The notes: a model not told the origin generated them from the letters alone. Counted from the stretch's first letter, positions 33,567 to 42,360 are shown. The stretch is DNA of 64,000 nucleotides from Clostridia bacterium (GCA_017466445.1 JAFTUC010000029.1:124001-188000), one strand, 5' to 3'. Numbers and translations: made by a program.

Positions 33567-34606
33567 TGAAAAGCTCCGTTCTGGTAGGACTGAGCGGAGG
33601 ACTTGACAGCACCTTTGCAGCGCTCTCCCTTATGGAGGATGGATACGCCGTCGAAGGTGCTGTTCTTAGTTTTTCCGAGCACACCGACGTAAAATCTGCC
33701 GAAAAGGCGGCATCCGATCTCGGGATAAAGCTTCATATCATAGACTGTCGGGATGATTTCAAAAAATTTGTCACCGATACCTTCGTGAGCGAATATCTTC
33801 GTGGCAGAACACCCAATCCGTGTGTCGTCTGCAACAGATACGTAAAGATAAAAAGGCTTCACGATGCAGCAAGAGAACTCGGTATCGACAAATTTGCCAC
33901 AGGTCATTACTGCAGTGTCGGATTTGAGGACGGCAGATATTTTATCCGCAGAGCAGCCGATCTGAAAAAAGACCAGTCCTATATGCTTTGGGGACTTTCT
34001 CAGGAGCAGCTTTCCGACTTTTTGACGCCTCTGTGCGACCTGTCAAAGGAATATATACGTTCTTATATGGCAGATCGTGGATTCGGGCAAGCAACGGCAA
34101 AGGAAAGCCAGGACATATGCTTTATTCCCGGTGGTGATTATGCACGATATATAACAGAAAAGATCGGGCAACCTGCGTACGGTGACTTTGTTGACGCAGA
34201 CGGAAAGTTCCTTGGTCGTCATAAAGGGATAATCCACTACACGATCGGTCAAAAAAATCAGCTCGGCATCGCGCTTGGTGAAAAAATGGCGGTAAGTGAT
34301 ATAAATGCCGAGAAAAACACGGTAACTCTCGTAAAAGCGTGCGACTACCTCCCTGCTCACTCGATCAGCGTTTCGGATATCAATTTTCAGTATCTTAAAT
34401 CGCTTGATATACCCAAGGATCTTGAGCTTACCGTAAAAGTGCGCTATTCGGCGGAACCGAGGAAGACCTCTCTTTCTTTCAAAAACGGTAAGATCTACGC
34501 GAATTTTGAGCCGTTCTTTCCCGATTGCGCGCCCGGTCAGTCGGCGGTATTCTATATCGGAGACAAGCTTGCTTTCGGCGGGTTTATTGAACACGCTGCA
34601 AGATAA
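33563..34606 (+). CDS. mnmA: tRNA-specific 2-thiouridylase MnmA
   Basis: 347 residues. It thiolates U34 of tRNA-Lys, Glu and Gln. The ATP PP-loop is VGLSGGLDSTFAALSL. The catalytic cysteines lie in TPNPCVVCN and ESQDICFIP. ATGHYC and KKDQSYMLWGL are also diagnostic. It begins inside the nifU stop; two consecutive ATGs (33563, 33566) are possible starts. Sulfur comes from NifS, which explains the operon. Confidence 0.96.
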   Translation: MMKSSVLVGLSGGLDSTFAALSLMEDGYAVEGAVLSFSEHTDVKSAEKAASDLGIKLHIIDCRDDFKKFVTDTFVSEYLRGRTPNPCVVCNRYVKIKRLHDAARELGIDKFATGHYCSVGFEDGRYFIRRAADLKKDQSYMLWGLSQEQLSDFLTPLCDLSKEYIRSYMADRGFGQATAKESQDICFIPGGDYARYITEKIGQPAYGDFVDADGKFLGRHKGIIHYTIGQKNQLGIALGEKMAVSDINAEKNTVTLVKACDYLPAHSISVSDINFQYLKSLDIPKDLELTVKVRYSAEPRKTSLSFKNGKIYANFEPFFPDCAPGQSAVFYIGDKLAFGGFIEHAAR

Positions 34607-34635
34607 AGATCAAAAGTAAAAAGGAGCATACTGTT

Positions 34636-37371
34636 ATGATAAAGCAAAGCTTCAACAAAGGCTGGGAATTCACCCTTGAAAACAACCTTGATCATTATAA
34701 CAATTTCGGATTTGAAAAATATCTTGACGCCTCGGGTGCGGCGGCACACGTTTTGAAAAATTCCAACTGGGACAAAATCGATCTGCCACACGACTGGGCT
34801 CTGGCTCTTCCCAAAGAAATGCGCGCAAACGCCTTTGCCGGCGGACGGGCCAACAGTCCGTTCAACCGCGGCAAAACCGAACAGCATAGCGATATCGAGG
34901 AAATATACAACGTCGGCTGGTACAGAAAACAGTTCAGCTATGACGGTGCGTGGAAGGACAAACGCGTATTCATTGAATTCGAAGGAATCTTCCGCGACGC
35001 GACCGTTTGGGTAAACGGCGTTTATATGACCCGACATACGAGCGGTTACACAAGCTTCGTGCTCGATATTACCGATCACCTGCGCGAAGGCATGGTAAAT
35101 TCGGTAGCGGTACGCGCGGACAGTACTCATCCCGAGGGCTGGTGGTACGAGGGTGCCGGAATATACAGAAACGTAAATCTTTATATTGCCGAGCCCGTAT
35201 ATCTAAAAATGAACAAGACGTTCATACGCTCGGACGTGAGCGGAAAAATAAGCGTAAGCGCACTGCTCGTAAACGACACGCCCGACGTTTTTTCAAAAAA
35301 GATCAGTTGGACGGTAATGGACGCTTGCCAAAACGCGGTAGCGAGCATTATAACCGAGGCAAACGTCTCTCCTTACGGCGAAAGTGAGATCTCTGCCGAG
35401 CTTTTTGTAAATGATCCCACCCTCTGGGATCTTGACAATCCCTATCTCTACACGCTTGAAATAACGCTTGGTGACACACCCGAAAAGGAGATCACCGCCT
35501 TTGGAATCCGCTCCGCGATATTTGATCCCGACAAGGGATTTCTTCTGAACGGACGTCAGGTGAAGATCCACGGCGCGTGCGTTCACCAGGATTTCGGCGG
35601 CGTAGGCGTCGCACTGACAGACAATCTGCAGTATTACAAGATAAAACGTCTTAAGGAAATGGGAGCGAACGCATATCGCAGCTCACACCACGCTCCATCT
35701 CCCGTAATTCTTCGCGCCTGCGACGAGCTCGGTATGCTCGTTATGGACGAGACCCGTATGTTCGGCACCTCTCCCGAGGCGATCGAGCAGCTTACGTCAC
35801 TCGTCGAGCGCGACAGAAATCACCCGTCCGTAATAATCTGGACTATCGGAAACGAAGAATTCTCAATTCAGAACGAAGCGTTCAGCCGCCCCATAGCGGA
35901 AAAAGTCTCGAGGATACTCAAAACGCTCGATGACACGCGTGCTATTACGTACGGCGGCAACAACGGCGGCAACGATATCGGCGCGAACGTTGGCGTAGAG
36001 GTACGTGGTATAAACTATGTAAGAAACGGAAACGGCGACTGGGTAGCAGAGTATCACAGAAAGCACCCCGAGCAGCCCATTATCGGAACCGAGGAGAGCT
36101 CATACGTTCTCAGCCGCGGCGGACATATCAACGATCTGACCCGCGGTCTGCTCGACTGCACGGGAAACGTCACCATGATGTGGGGAACGACTCCGCGCGG
36201 TTGGGTACAGTTCGTCGAGGAGCACGATTATTTTTCGGGCAGCTTTATGTGGACCGGCTTTGACTACCGCGGCGAGGGTAACCCGTTCGTATATTCAAAT
36301 CCCTGCTCAAGCTTCGGAACGATCGACCTTTGCGGAATGGAAAAGCCTCCCTTCTATTATTACAGATCGTGGTGGACTGACGAGCCTACCGTTTACGCTC
36401 TTCCCCACTGGAACTTTGCTGAGGGAGAAATTGCAAAAATCAGCGTATTCACAAACTGCGAAAAGGTATCTCTCTTCGTGAACGGACGCTGTGTCGGTGA
36501 AAAAACACCCGAAAAATTCGAGACTCCCGTATGGGAGATCCCGTTTGAAGCGGGCGTTCTCCGCGCGGTTGGTATAAAAAACGGAAAAGAGTACATACAC
36601 GAGCTCGTAAGCGCAGGAAAAGTATCCGAAATACGCGCAAGTGACGTTATTATATCGGAAAATGACAAAGACGTCGGAATCATCGAGCTTGCCGCTTATG
36701 ACGAAAAAGGCGTATTCTGTCCGCTCGACGATACGCAGGTCACCTTTGATCTTTCGGGAGACGGCGAGATCGTCGGCGTCGGAAACGGAGACAGCGCATC
36801 CTTCGATTATGAAAAGAAGCCTGCACGCGAGGACGTCTTGAATATCAGATATTTCACAGACGATATCGGTATGTTCTGTATTCCTCAAAAGAGAGAAAAC
36901 ACGGATATCCGCCGCTACGATATGCTTTACGAAAGCGACATTCTTCCGTGGCTTCCCGAGGGCGAGCGCACCGTTGCGGGATATATGCTGAGCAAGAAGG
37001 AAACGACCGTACGCGTACTCAAAACGAATATAGATAACGCAAACGGCTTTAAGTATATCGAATTCGAGCGTCTCGGCGGAGCGACCGAAATATTTGTAAA
37101 CAACGAGAAGATCGGCGACAACTTCTCTACGGGTCGCGCAGACCGGACGAACACCCGTCCCTACAGATTCTATTACGATTTCGGAGAGGGTGTTTACGAG
37201 CTGAAGCTTGTTTGCAGCATCAAGACTGCGAGCACCGCGGAAAACGATCCCGTTTCGGGATACGTAAAGCTCGGAAGGACCGTTGACGAGCCATGGAAGG
37301 TCAGACTCCACTACGGCAAAGCAAGAATTTTCGTCAAAAACGCTTCGGCGAAGGAGATCGTGCTTAAATAA
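34636..37371 (+). CDS. Glycoside hydrolase family 2 enzyme (beta-galactosidase-like)
   Basis: 911 residues. Domains in GH2 order: jelly-roll sugar-binding domain (1-190, with LPHDWAL and GWYRKQF), immunoglobulin-like domain (190-300), TIM barrel (300-610), then C-terminal beta domains. The acid/base Glu is in WTIGNEEF (near 406) and the nucleophile Glu in IIGTEES (near 485); SSHHAPS also fits. No signal peptide, so it acts inside the cell. Galactoside is likely but glucuronide or mannoside cannot be excluded. It is placed 29 bases after mnmA with AAAAGGAG, an odd partner for Fe-S genes. Confidence 0.88.
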   Translation: MIKQSFNKGWEFTLENNLDHYNNFGFEKYLDASGAAAHVLKNSNWDKIDLPHDWALALPKEMRANAFAGGRANSPFNRGKTEQHSDIEEIYNVGWYRKQFSYDGAWKDKRVFIEFEGIFRDATVWVNGVYMTRHTSGYTSFVLDITDHLREGMVNSVAVRADSTHPEGWWYEGAGIYRNVNLYIAEPVYLKMNKTFIRSDVSGKISVSALLVNDTPDVFSKKISWTVMDACQNAVASIITEANVSPYGESEISAELFVNDPTLWDLDNPYLYTLEITLGDTPEKEITAFGIRSAIFDPDKGFLLNGRQVKIHGACVHQDFGGVGVALTDNLQYYKIKRLKEMGANAYRSSHHAPSPVILRACDELGMLVMDETRMFGTSPEAIEQLTSLVERDRNHPSVIIWTIGNEEFSIQNEAFSRPIAEKVSRILKTLDDTRAITYGGNNGGNDIGANVGVEVRGINYVRNGNGDWVAEYHRKHPEQPIIGTEESSYVLSRGGHINDLTRGLLDCTGNVTMMWGTTPRGWVQFVEEHDYFSGSFMWTGFDYRGEGNPFVYSNPCSSFGTIDLCGMEKPPFYYYRSWWTDEPTVYALPHWNFAEGEIAKISVFTNCEKVSLFVNGRCVGEKTPEKFETPVWEIPFEAGVLRAVGIKNGKEYIHELVSAGKVSEIRASDVIISENDKDVGIIELAAYDEKGVFCPLDDTQVTFDLSGDGEIVGVGNGDSASFDYEKKPAREDVLNIRYFTDDIGMFCIPQKRENTDIRRYDMLYESDILPWLPEGERTVAGYMLSKKETTVRVLKTNIDNANGFKYIEFERLGGATEIFVNNEKIGDNFSTGRADRTNTRPYRFYYDFGEGVYELKLVCSIKTASTAENDPVSGYVKLGRTVDEPWKVRLHYGKARIFVKNASAKEIVLK

Positions 37372-37414
37372 TAAAACGAAAGTTCGCTTAGGCTCCTTCT
37401 CATAAGGAAGTTAT

Positions 37415-37489
37415 CGTAGGGGCGATTCACGTGTTCGCCCGCTGAAATACGCAAAACAAAAACGGGCGATTCATGAATCGCCCCTACGG
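37415..37489. repeat. MITE-like inverted repeat
   Basis: The left arm 37415-37441 (CGTAGGGGCGATTCACGTGT then TCGCCCG) is nearly the reverse complement of the right arm 37463-37489, about 22 of 27 positions; the middle is 21 bases. The GTAGGGGCGATTCATGAATC pattern is typical of short palindromic elements scattered between genes of gut Clostridia. No transposase is present. Only this copy was seen in the window. Confidence 0.75.
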
Positions 37490-37502
37490 ACACCCATAAA
37501 TT

Positions 37503-37530
37503 TCGGCAGAGATATTCTTTTCTCTGCCGA
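37503..37530 (+). terminator. Hairpin downstream of the GH2 gene
   Basis: TCGGCAGAGA pairs exactly with TCTCTGCCGA around an 8-base T-rich loop, followed by TTTGT; probably ends the pduL-GH2 transcript. Confidence 0.65.
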
Positions 37531-37537
37531 TTTGTGC

Positions 37538-37631
37538 TATAATGGGGATATCAGAAAGAATCCATCTCCCCCCGGATACTTTAACGGCAACAATAGGAAA
37601 ATCAGGCACGGAATATCCGTGCCTGATTTTG
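37538..37631 (+). ncRNA. Candidate small RNA with C-rich loop
   Basis: A -10 box TATAAT (37538-37543) is followed about 80 bases later by a strong terminator hairpin (37598-37631). Between them ATCC-ATCTCCCCCC-GGAT could show a C-rich loop, like the small RNAs of Firmicutes that pair with ribosome binding sites. The -35 box is poor, and the terminator alone could simply serve the minus-strand aldolase gene. Confidence 0.3.
37598..37631. terminator. Bidirectional terminator after the aldolase gene
   Basis: AAAATCAGGCACGGA pairs with TCCGTGCCTGATTTT; adjoins the stop of the minus-strand aldolase gene. Confidence 0.85.
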
Positions 37632-37632
37632 G

Positions 37633-38412
37633 TTAATTTACGCTTTTACAAACGCTTTCAAGCCTTTTTCTGTTTTCTGAAAATCCCGATTGCAGGATAC
37701 CGAAATCGGAAGCCGCCGAAAGCATATCGATACCCATAGATCTCCAATACTCGAACACCTTCTCCGAGGTATCACCCGTTGAAAGTCCGATATATTTATC
37801 CGCCTTTTTAAGAATAGACACCGTCTTTTTTATAAGTTCGGTGGTTCCCTTCTCAAATACGTCACAGATCTCGTTTATAGAGCCCGAAAGATCGTTGGGT
37901 CCGAAGATATAGCCGTCTATATACTCGTTCTTTATGATCTCCTCAAGATCGTTTACCGCGTCCACGTGCTCGATCTGAATGAATCTGCAGAGATGATCCA
38001 CAGTATCATGAGTATATTCCCTTGCATCGTTAAATCCAAAGTCCACCGCTCCCATAGGTCCGAAGCCCCTGTTTCCGTAAGGAGGGTAAAGAGTAGCTGC
38101 GATAAGCTTGTTTGCCTGCTCTGCACTTCTTATCATCGGAAAAATTATACCGTCAACACCCATCTCGATAACCTTCTTCGTATAGGTGAGATCGTCCTGC
38201 GGTACTCTTACGATGACCGGCGTTCCCGTCGATCTTATCGCCAGTACATGCGCGAAAAGATCGTCGAGTGACAGATAACTATGCTCAAGATCGATCCATA
38301 TAAAATCGTACCCCGCAAGTCCGGCGATCCGCGCCACCGCTACGTCGCGCAGATTTATATGGGTTCCTATCGTTTTGGAACGATTTTTTATTTTTTCTTT
38401 AAGATTATTCAT
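37633..38412 (-). CDS. HpcH/HpaI-family aldolase
   Basis: 259 residues from the ATG at 38412; only a weak ribosome site (AGGGTG) is seen. It is a TIM-barrel class II pyruvate aldolase. IGTHINLRDVAVARIAGLAGYDFIWIDLEHS gives the N-terminal strand and base, IVRVPQDD the substrate Arg, GVDGIIFPMI and GNRGFGPMGA the active-site loop, FIQIEH the metal Glu, and GYIFGPNDLSGS the metal Asp. It cleaves 2-keto-3-deoxy sugar acids or similar. It lies behind gdhA but a terminator separates them. Confidence 0.87.
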   Translation of the reverse strand: MNNLKEKIKNRSKTIGTHINLRDVAVARIAGLAGYDFIWIDLEHSYLSLDDLFAHVLAIRSTGTPVIVRVPQDDLTYTKKVIEMGVDGIIFPMIRSAEQANKLIAATLYPPYGNRGFGPMGAVDFGFNDAREYTHDTVDHLCRFIQIEHVDAVNDLEEIIKNEYIDGYIFGPNDLSGSINEICDVFEKGTTELIKKTVSILKKADKYIGLSTGDTSEKVFEYWRSMGIDMLSAASDFGILQSGFSENRKRLESVCKSVN

Positions 38413-38454
38413 TTCATGCACCCTGAATAGATATTCCACAATGTAAAATTGCAA

Positions 38455-38488
38455 AAAACGGAAAGATGATTCTTTCCGTTTTTTTATT
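38455..38488. terminator. Terminator after gdhA
   Basis: AAAAAACGGAAAGA pairs with TCTTTCCGTTTTTTT around a short loop, at the end of gdhA. Confidence 0.87.
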
Positions 38489-38501
38489 TTGTAATTTCAG
38501 T

Positions 38502-39851
38502 TTAGCAAACGCCCTGAGCCTTCATCGCGTCAGCTACCTTGAGGAAGCCTGCAATGTTAGCGCCCGCTACAAGGTCATCACCGAGACCGTACTTATTTGC
38601 AGCAGCGACAGACGCATCGAAGATATTCTTCATAATGGTCTTAAGCTTAGCATCGACCTCATCCGCACTCCAGGAGTAACGCATGGAGTTCTGGGACATC
38701 TCAAGTCCGGAAGTAGCAACACCGCCTGCGTTAACTGCCTTGGAAGGAGCAACGATAACTCCTGCTTCCTTGAGCATTGCGATAGCCTCGTTGGTAGTAG
38801 GCATATTGGAAACTTCAACGTAGTACTTAACGCCATTTGCAATGATCTTCTCAGCATCAGCCTCACGAACCTCGTTCTGAGTTGCGCAAGGCATAAGGAT
38901 ATCTGCCTTTACGCCCCAAGGCTTTTCGCCGGGGAAGAAGGGAACGCCGAACTTATCAGCATAATCCTGAACTCTGTTACGGCAGGAAGCACGCATTTCG
39001 AGCATGAAGTTGACCTTCTCCTCGGTGCTGATTCCGTCCTCGTCGTAGATATATCCGTCGGGACCGGAAATGGTAACTACCTTTCCGCCGAGCTCGTTGA
39101 CCTTCTTAACGGTACCCCAAGCAACGTTACCGAAGCCCGAGACAGCGAAGGTCTTTCCCTTAATATCGTCACCGAAATGCTTGAGCATCTCAACGGTATA
39201 GTAAACTGCGCCGTAGCCGGTTGCCTCGGGACGAATGAGCGATCCGCCGTAGGAGAGACCCTTACCGGTGAGAACGCCGGTGAACTCGTCACGAAGTCTC
39301 TTGTACTGACCGAAGAGATATCCGATCTCTCTTGCGCCAACACCGATATCTCCTGCGGGAACGTCGGTATCCGCGCCTATGTACTTCTGAAGCTCGGTCA
39401 TGAAGCTCTGGCAGAAGCGCATAACCTCTGCATCAGACTTGCCCTGAGGATCGAAGTCGGAGCCACCCTTACCGCCGCCCATAGGGAGAGAGGTAAGAGA
39501 GTTCTTAAAGGTCTGTTCGAAGCCGAGGAACTTGATTATCGACTCGTTTACAGAGGGATGGAAACGGAGTCCGCCCTTGTAAGGACCGATAGCGCTGTTG
39601 AACTGAATTCTGAATCCGCGGTTTACCTGAACCTTACCGTTGTCATCGACCCACGGGACACGGAACTTGATGATTCTTTCGGGTTCTACCATTCTCTCGA
39701 TAACACCGCTCTCGATATACTCGGGGCTCTGCTCGAGGACAGGCTCGATAGACTCAAGAACCTCTCTAACTGTCTGATGGAACTCGGGCTCGTTGGGATT
39801 TCTCTTCTCAACTCTTGCCATAAGCTCGTTAAGATATTCGTTTTTGAACAT
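38502..39851 (-). CDS. gdhA: NADP-type glutamate dehydrogenase
   Basis: 449 residues from the ATG at 39851 (AAGGAAGG upstream). Landmarks of hexameric GDH: PYKGGLRFHPSVN, LPMGGGKGGSDFDPQGKSD with the catalytic lysine, VPAGDIGVGAREIGY with the catalytic Asp, GYGAVYY, and the nucleotide fold VSGFGNVAWGTVKK. Length matches bacterial NADP-specific GDH. It fixes ammonia on 2-oxoglutarate. A good promoter (39923-39951) and a terminator make it a single-gene unit. Codon use is strongly biased, as expected of a highly expressed gene, which also leaves a long open frame on the opposite strand. Confidence 0.96.
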   Translation of the reverse strand: MFKNEYLNELMARVEKRNPNEPEFHQTVREVLESIEPVLEQSPEYIESGVIERMVEPERIIKFRVPWVDDNGKVQVNRGFRIQFNSAIGPYKGGLRFHPSVNESIIKFLGFEQTFKNSLTSLPMGGGKGGSDFDPQGKSDAEVMRFCQSFMTELQKYIGADTDVPAGDIGVGAREIGYLFGQYKRLRDEFTGVLTGKGLSYGGSLIRPEATGYGAVYYTVEMLKHFGDDIKGKTFAVSGFGNVAWGTVKKVNELGGKVVTISGPDGYIYDEDGISTEEKVNFMLEMRASCRNRVQDYADKFGVPFFPGEKPWGVKADILMPCATQNEVREADAEKIIANGVKYYVEVSNMPTTNEAIAMLKEAGVIVAPSKAVNAGGVATSGLEMSQNSMRYSWSADEVDAKLKTIMKNIFDASVAAANKYGLGDDLVAGANIAGFLKVADAMKAQGVC

Positions 39852-39922
39852 GATATACACCTTCCTTAAATGATTGGCGTCCGAAAAGCTGTTTCGGTTC
39901 GTCACATATAAAATATGTAATG

Positions 39923-39951
39923 ATTATATCACCATTTCTTTGAAAAATCAA
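39923..39951 (-). promoter_or_regulatory. Sigma-A promoter for gdhA
   Basis: On the minus strand TTGATT (39951-39946) and TATAAT (39928-39923), 17 bases apart with extended TGA; a 72-base untranslated leader follows. Confidence 0.78.
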
Positions 39952-40071
39952 TAGGAAGGTCAAAGTTTTTTACCGAAAACCATACATTTTTACGTTTTTC
40001 ACAAAAAAGGCATTGTCACAGCGCCCGCAAGCATACCAAATGAAAAAAACAACAAGGGTACGCCGTTACAT

Positions 40072-41409
40072 TTATTTAGCTTCAAAAACCGCATATTCGC
40101 GTGCCGAAAGGTAAAGATCTCCACTTTCGTACCTATGTGCTCCGTTAAAGAGGAGCGCTTCTTTATTTTCGAGTATATCGCCGATGCTGACCGTGACCTC
40201 TGTATCCTTCACGTTTCCGACAAATACGATCTCCTTTTCCCCAAGCACTCTTTTGAATGCAACCACGTTTTCGGGACAATTTGTGTCGATCCATTCGGTC
40301 TTGCCGTTCAAAAGGATCTCGCTCTCAGACTTCATCTTATTAAGAGTCTTCATTATACTCTGACGGCGCAGGCTTGCCTCGGTATTCTTCTTAGTTCTGT
40401 CTGTGACCTCAAATCTTCCGGGATAGAAACGGTTTGCAAACATATTAAGATCTGCCTCGCACGCAAGCTCGTTTCCGCAGTAGACCATCGGAATACCGTC
40501 GATAAGGTAGTTTATTACCTGGATCTGCTCCATTCCGTCATTTCCCGCAAAGGTTTCGGTTCTTATCTTCCAGTCAGTTACCGTATCGTGGTTATCCATA
40601 TCTCTGAGCAGTACAGCTCCGCTCGGTACTTTCTGAAGCTCGGTTTCATACACCTTTTTCAAATCGGATGCAGGCTCCTCGTGACAAAATACTCTTCTCA
40701 TAGTATCGTGCCAAGGGAAGCAGTAGGTCGAATCAAACGCCGTTACCATATTCACATAGCTCGCGCTTTCGTTTACGAGTACGGCATCTCTTTTGATCGC
40801 CTGAATTCTTCTGCGCGCTTCTCTCCAAAAATATACGGGAAGCATATCTCCCACGTCGCATCTGAAGCCGTCAACACCTATCTGAGCAATATAGTAAACC
40901 ATATTGGTGTACAGATATTCTCTCATACCCTCGCTTCTGATATCGACGGTAAGCGAATTCCATTTTGTAAGAGCAAAGGATCCGTCAGCATTCTGCACTA
41001 CAAAATCGGGATGCTCCTTAACTATCTCGGCACTAAGACCTATATGCGCGTAAACGAGATCAAGAAGCACACTCATTCCAAGGCTATGAGCCTTATCGAC
41101 CAAAGCCTTAAGGTCATCCATATTTCCGTATTCATCGTCTATACTGAAATAATCTTTGAGAATATACATATTTTTCGGGTTGCCCGTTTCGGACGCCTTC
41201 TGACGTGGACTGAAGGTATCGGGATCCTCGCTGTCATCTGAGGTACATATCGAGCAAAGATATATGATACTGAATCCCATCTCCTTCAAAAAGGGGAGCT
41301 CCTCGGTTATAGCGTTAAGTGTTCCCTCATTCGAGAAGGTTCTCGGATTGATCTGATAGATCGAGCCTTTGCTCAGCCACTCAGGCGGACAAATTGCAGT
41401 ATTTTTCAT
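40072..41409 (-). CDS. GH13 alpha-amylase-family enzyme
   Basis: 445 residues from the ATG at 41409 (GAAAGGAG 9 bases upstream). TIM-barrel signatures of GH13: DLVYAHIG (region I), GFRCDVGD with nucleophile Asp185, VLVNESAS with acid/base Glu214, and MDNHDTVTD with Asp275. No signal peptide, and no accessory starch-binding domain, so it is a cytosolic alpha-glucan or oligosaccharide enzyme; the exact activity is unclear. It is divergent from an AraC gene across a 146-base region with a large palindrome. Confidence 0.88.
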   Translation of the reverse strand: MKNTAICPPEWLSKGSIYQINPRTFSNEGTLNAITEELPFLKEMGFSIIYLCSICTSDDSEDPDTFSPRQKASETGNPKNMYILKDYFSIDDEYGNMDDLKALVDKAHSLGMSVLLDLVYAHIGLSAEIVKEHPDFVVQNADGSFALTKWNSLTVDIRSEGMREYLYTNMVYYIAQIGVDGFRCDVGDMLPVYFWREARRRIQAIKRDAVLVNESASYVNMVTAFDSTYCFPWHDTMRRVFCHEEPASDLKKVYETELQKVPSGAVLLRDMDNHDTVTDWKIRTETFAGNDGMEQIQVINYLIDGIPMVYCGNELACEADLNMFANRFYPGRFEVTDRTKKNTEASLRRQSIMKTLNKMKSESEILLNGKTEWIDTNCPENVVAFKRVLGEKEIVFVGNVKDTEVTVSIGDILENKEALLFNGAHRYESGDLYLSAREYAVFEAK

Positions 41410-41446
41410 AAACAACACTCCTTTCGTGCTTTATTCTATTATAAAA

Positions 41447-41469
41447 CACTTTATTCCGGAAATAAAGTG
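41447..41469. promoter_or_regulatory. Palindromic operator candidate between GH13 and araC genes
   Basis: CACTTTATT-CCGGA-AATAAAGTG has perfect 9-base arms. It lies just behind the minus-strand TATAAT (41443-41438) of the GH13 promoter, over its -35 region. More CACTTT copies lie at 41490 and 41500, the latter exactly 53 bases (five helix turns) from the first. Confidence 0.65.
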
Positions 41470-41502
41470 GTAAATCAAAAAACTTTTTCCACTTTTCAAC
41501 AC

Positions 41503-41531
41503 TTTACATATTTAAAAATATATGCTATACT
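41503..41531 (+). promoter_or_regulatory. Sigma-A promoter for the araC gene
   Basis: TTTACA (41503-41508) and TATACT (41526-41531), 17-base spacer. Its -35 overlaps a CACTTTA box. Confidence 0.7.
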
Positions 41532-41554
41532 GTAAAAAAACAAATCATAAGGAG

Positions 41555-42343
41555 ATGAAAGTCATTTTTTACAGTGATAATTTAAACATAGAAATAATCG
41601 ACATCTTTCGTCTTTACAGAAAAAAGAGCCGCTATCACACACCGAAGCGTCCGTTTCACATTCTAACAAAGCGTATAAGCGGATACACCGATATGAGATT
41701 TGAAAACGCTTTTTTTACGGCAGGCGAAGGAAATCTTCTGTACATTCCCGCGAACACCGAGTACACTCGCCAAAGCTACGAAAACGAAGAGATAATCGCA
41801 ATACATTTAAATATTCTCAACAAGGACATCTCAGAGCCGGCTATGATAGACGTAGACTCCGCGGAGTGCAACGAGGTGTTTTTCAAGCTTTATGAGATAT
41901 GGAGCGAAAGAAAAAAAGGCTACAAGTACCGTTGCACCGCAATTTTATACCGATATCTGAGCGACATCGTCATTGAAAAGATCAGATCAAAGGAATATTC
42001 GCGTATTGAAAGATCGGTAAAACACATCGAAAACAATTTCACCGAAAAGCTGCAGATCGAAGATCTCGCCAAACTGTGCAATATGTGCGAAACGCAGTAC
42101 CGAAAGCTCTTTAAAAAGGAATTCGGCATTTCTCCCGTAAAATACATAAACAGACTCCGTATAAGCCGAGCAGTGAGCATGATGTACAGCGGATACTACT
42201 CAATGTCAGAAATATCCGAGCTCTGCGGATTTTCCGATCAAAAATATTTTAACAAGATCTTCAAAGCCGAAACGGGAAAATCTCCGTCACAGTACAGAAG
42301 GGATTATTTTTTTGAGCTTAAAAACGAAAGGTCGCAGTCCTGA
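41555..42343 (+). CDS. AraC-family transcriptional regulator
   Basis: 262 residues if started at the ATG at 41555, but this ATG lies inside the ribosome site TAAGGAGATGA. An ATT at 41564, 9 bases after the GGAG core, or an ATG at 41522 are alternatives. The N-terminal cupin-like domain (GNLLYIPANTEYTR) binds an effector. The C-terminus has both helix-turn-helix units: QIEDLAKLCNMCETQYRKLFKKEFG and SMSEISELCGFSDQKYFNKIFKAETG. It is divergent from the GH13 gene and very likely controls it. Confidence 0.87.
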   Translation: MKVIFYSDNLNIEIIDIFRLYRKKSRYHTPKRPFHILTKRISGYTDMRFENAFFTAGEGNLLYIPANTEYTRQSYENEEIIAIHLNILNKDISEPAMIDVDSAECNEVFFKLYEIWSERKKGYKYRCTAILYRYLSDIVIEKIRSKEYSRIERSVKHIENNFTEKLQIEDLAKLCNMCETQYRKLFKKEFGISPVKYINRLRISRAVSMMYSGYYSMSEISELCGFSDQKYFNKIFKAETGKSPSQYRRDYFFELKNERSQS

Positions 42344-42357
42344 CTGCGACCTTTTTT
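42327..42357. terminator. Bidirectional terminator
   Basis: AAAGGTCGCAGT pairs with ACTGCGACCTTT, followed by T; lies between the convergent araC and polC genes and overlaps the end of araC. Confidence 0.88.
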
Positions 42358-42360
42358 CAG

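Noticed and set aside
37542..37739. 65-codon frame behind the GH2 gene
   Set aside because: It reads through a strong terminator hairpin into the aldolase gene and has no ribosome site.
38466..39869. 467-codon open frame antisense to gdhA
   Set aside because: Long antisense frames are common opposite strongly codon-biased gdh genes. It has no suitable ribosome site, no recognisable domain, and gdhA is certain.
40135..41241. 368-codon frame antisense to the GH13 gene
   Set aside because: Shadow of a gene with all GH13 catalytic motifs.
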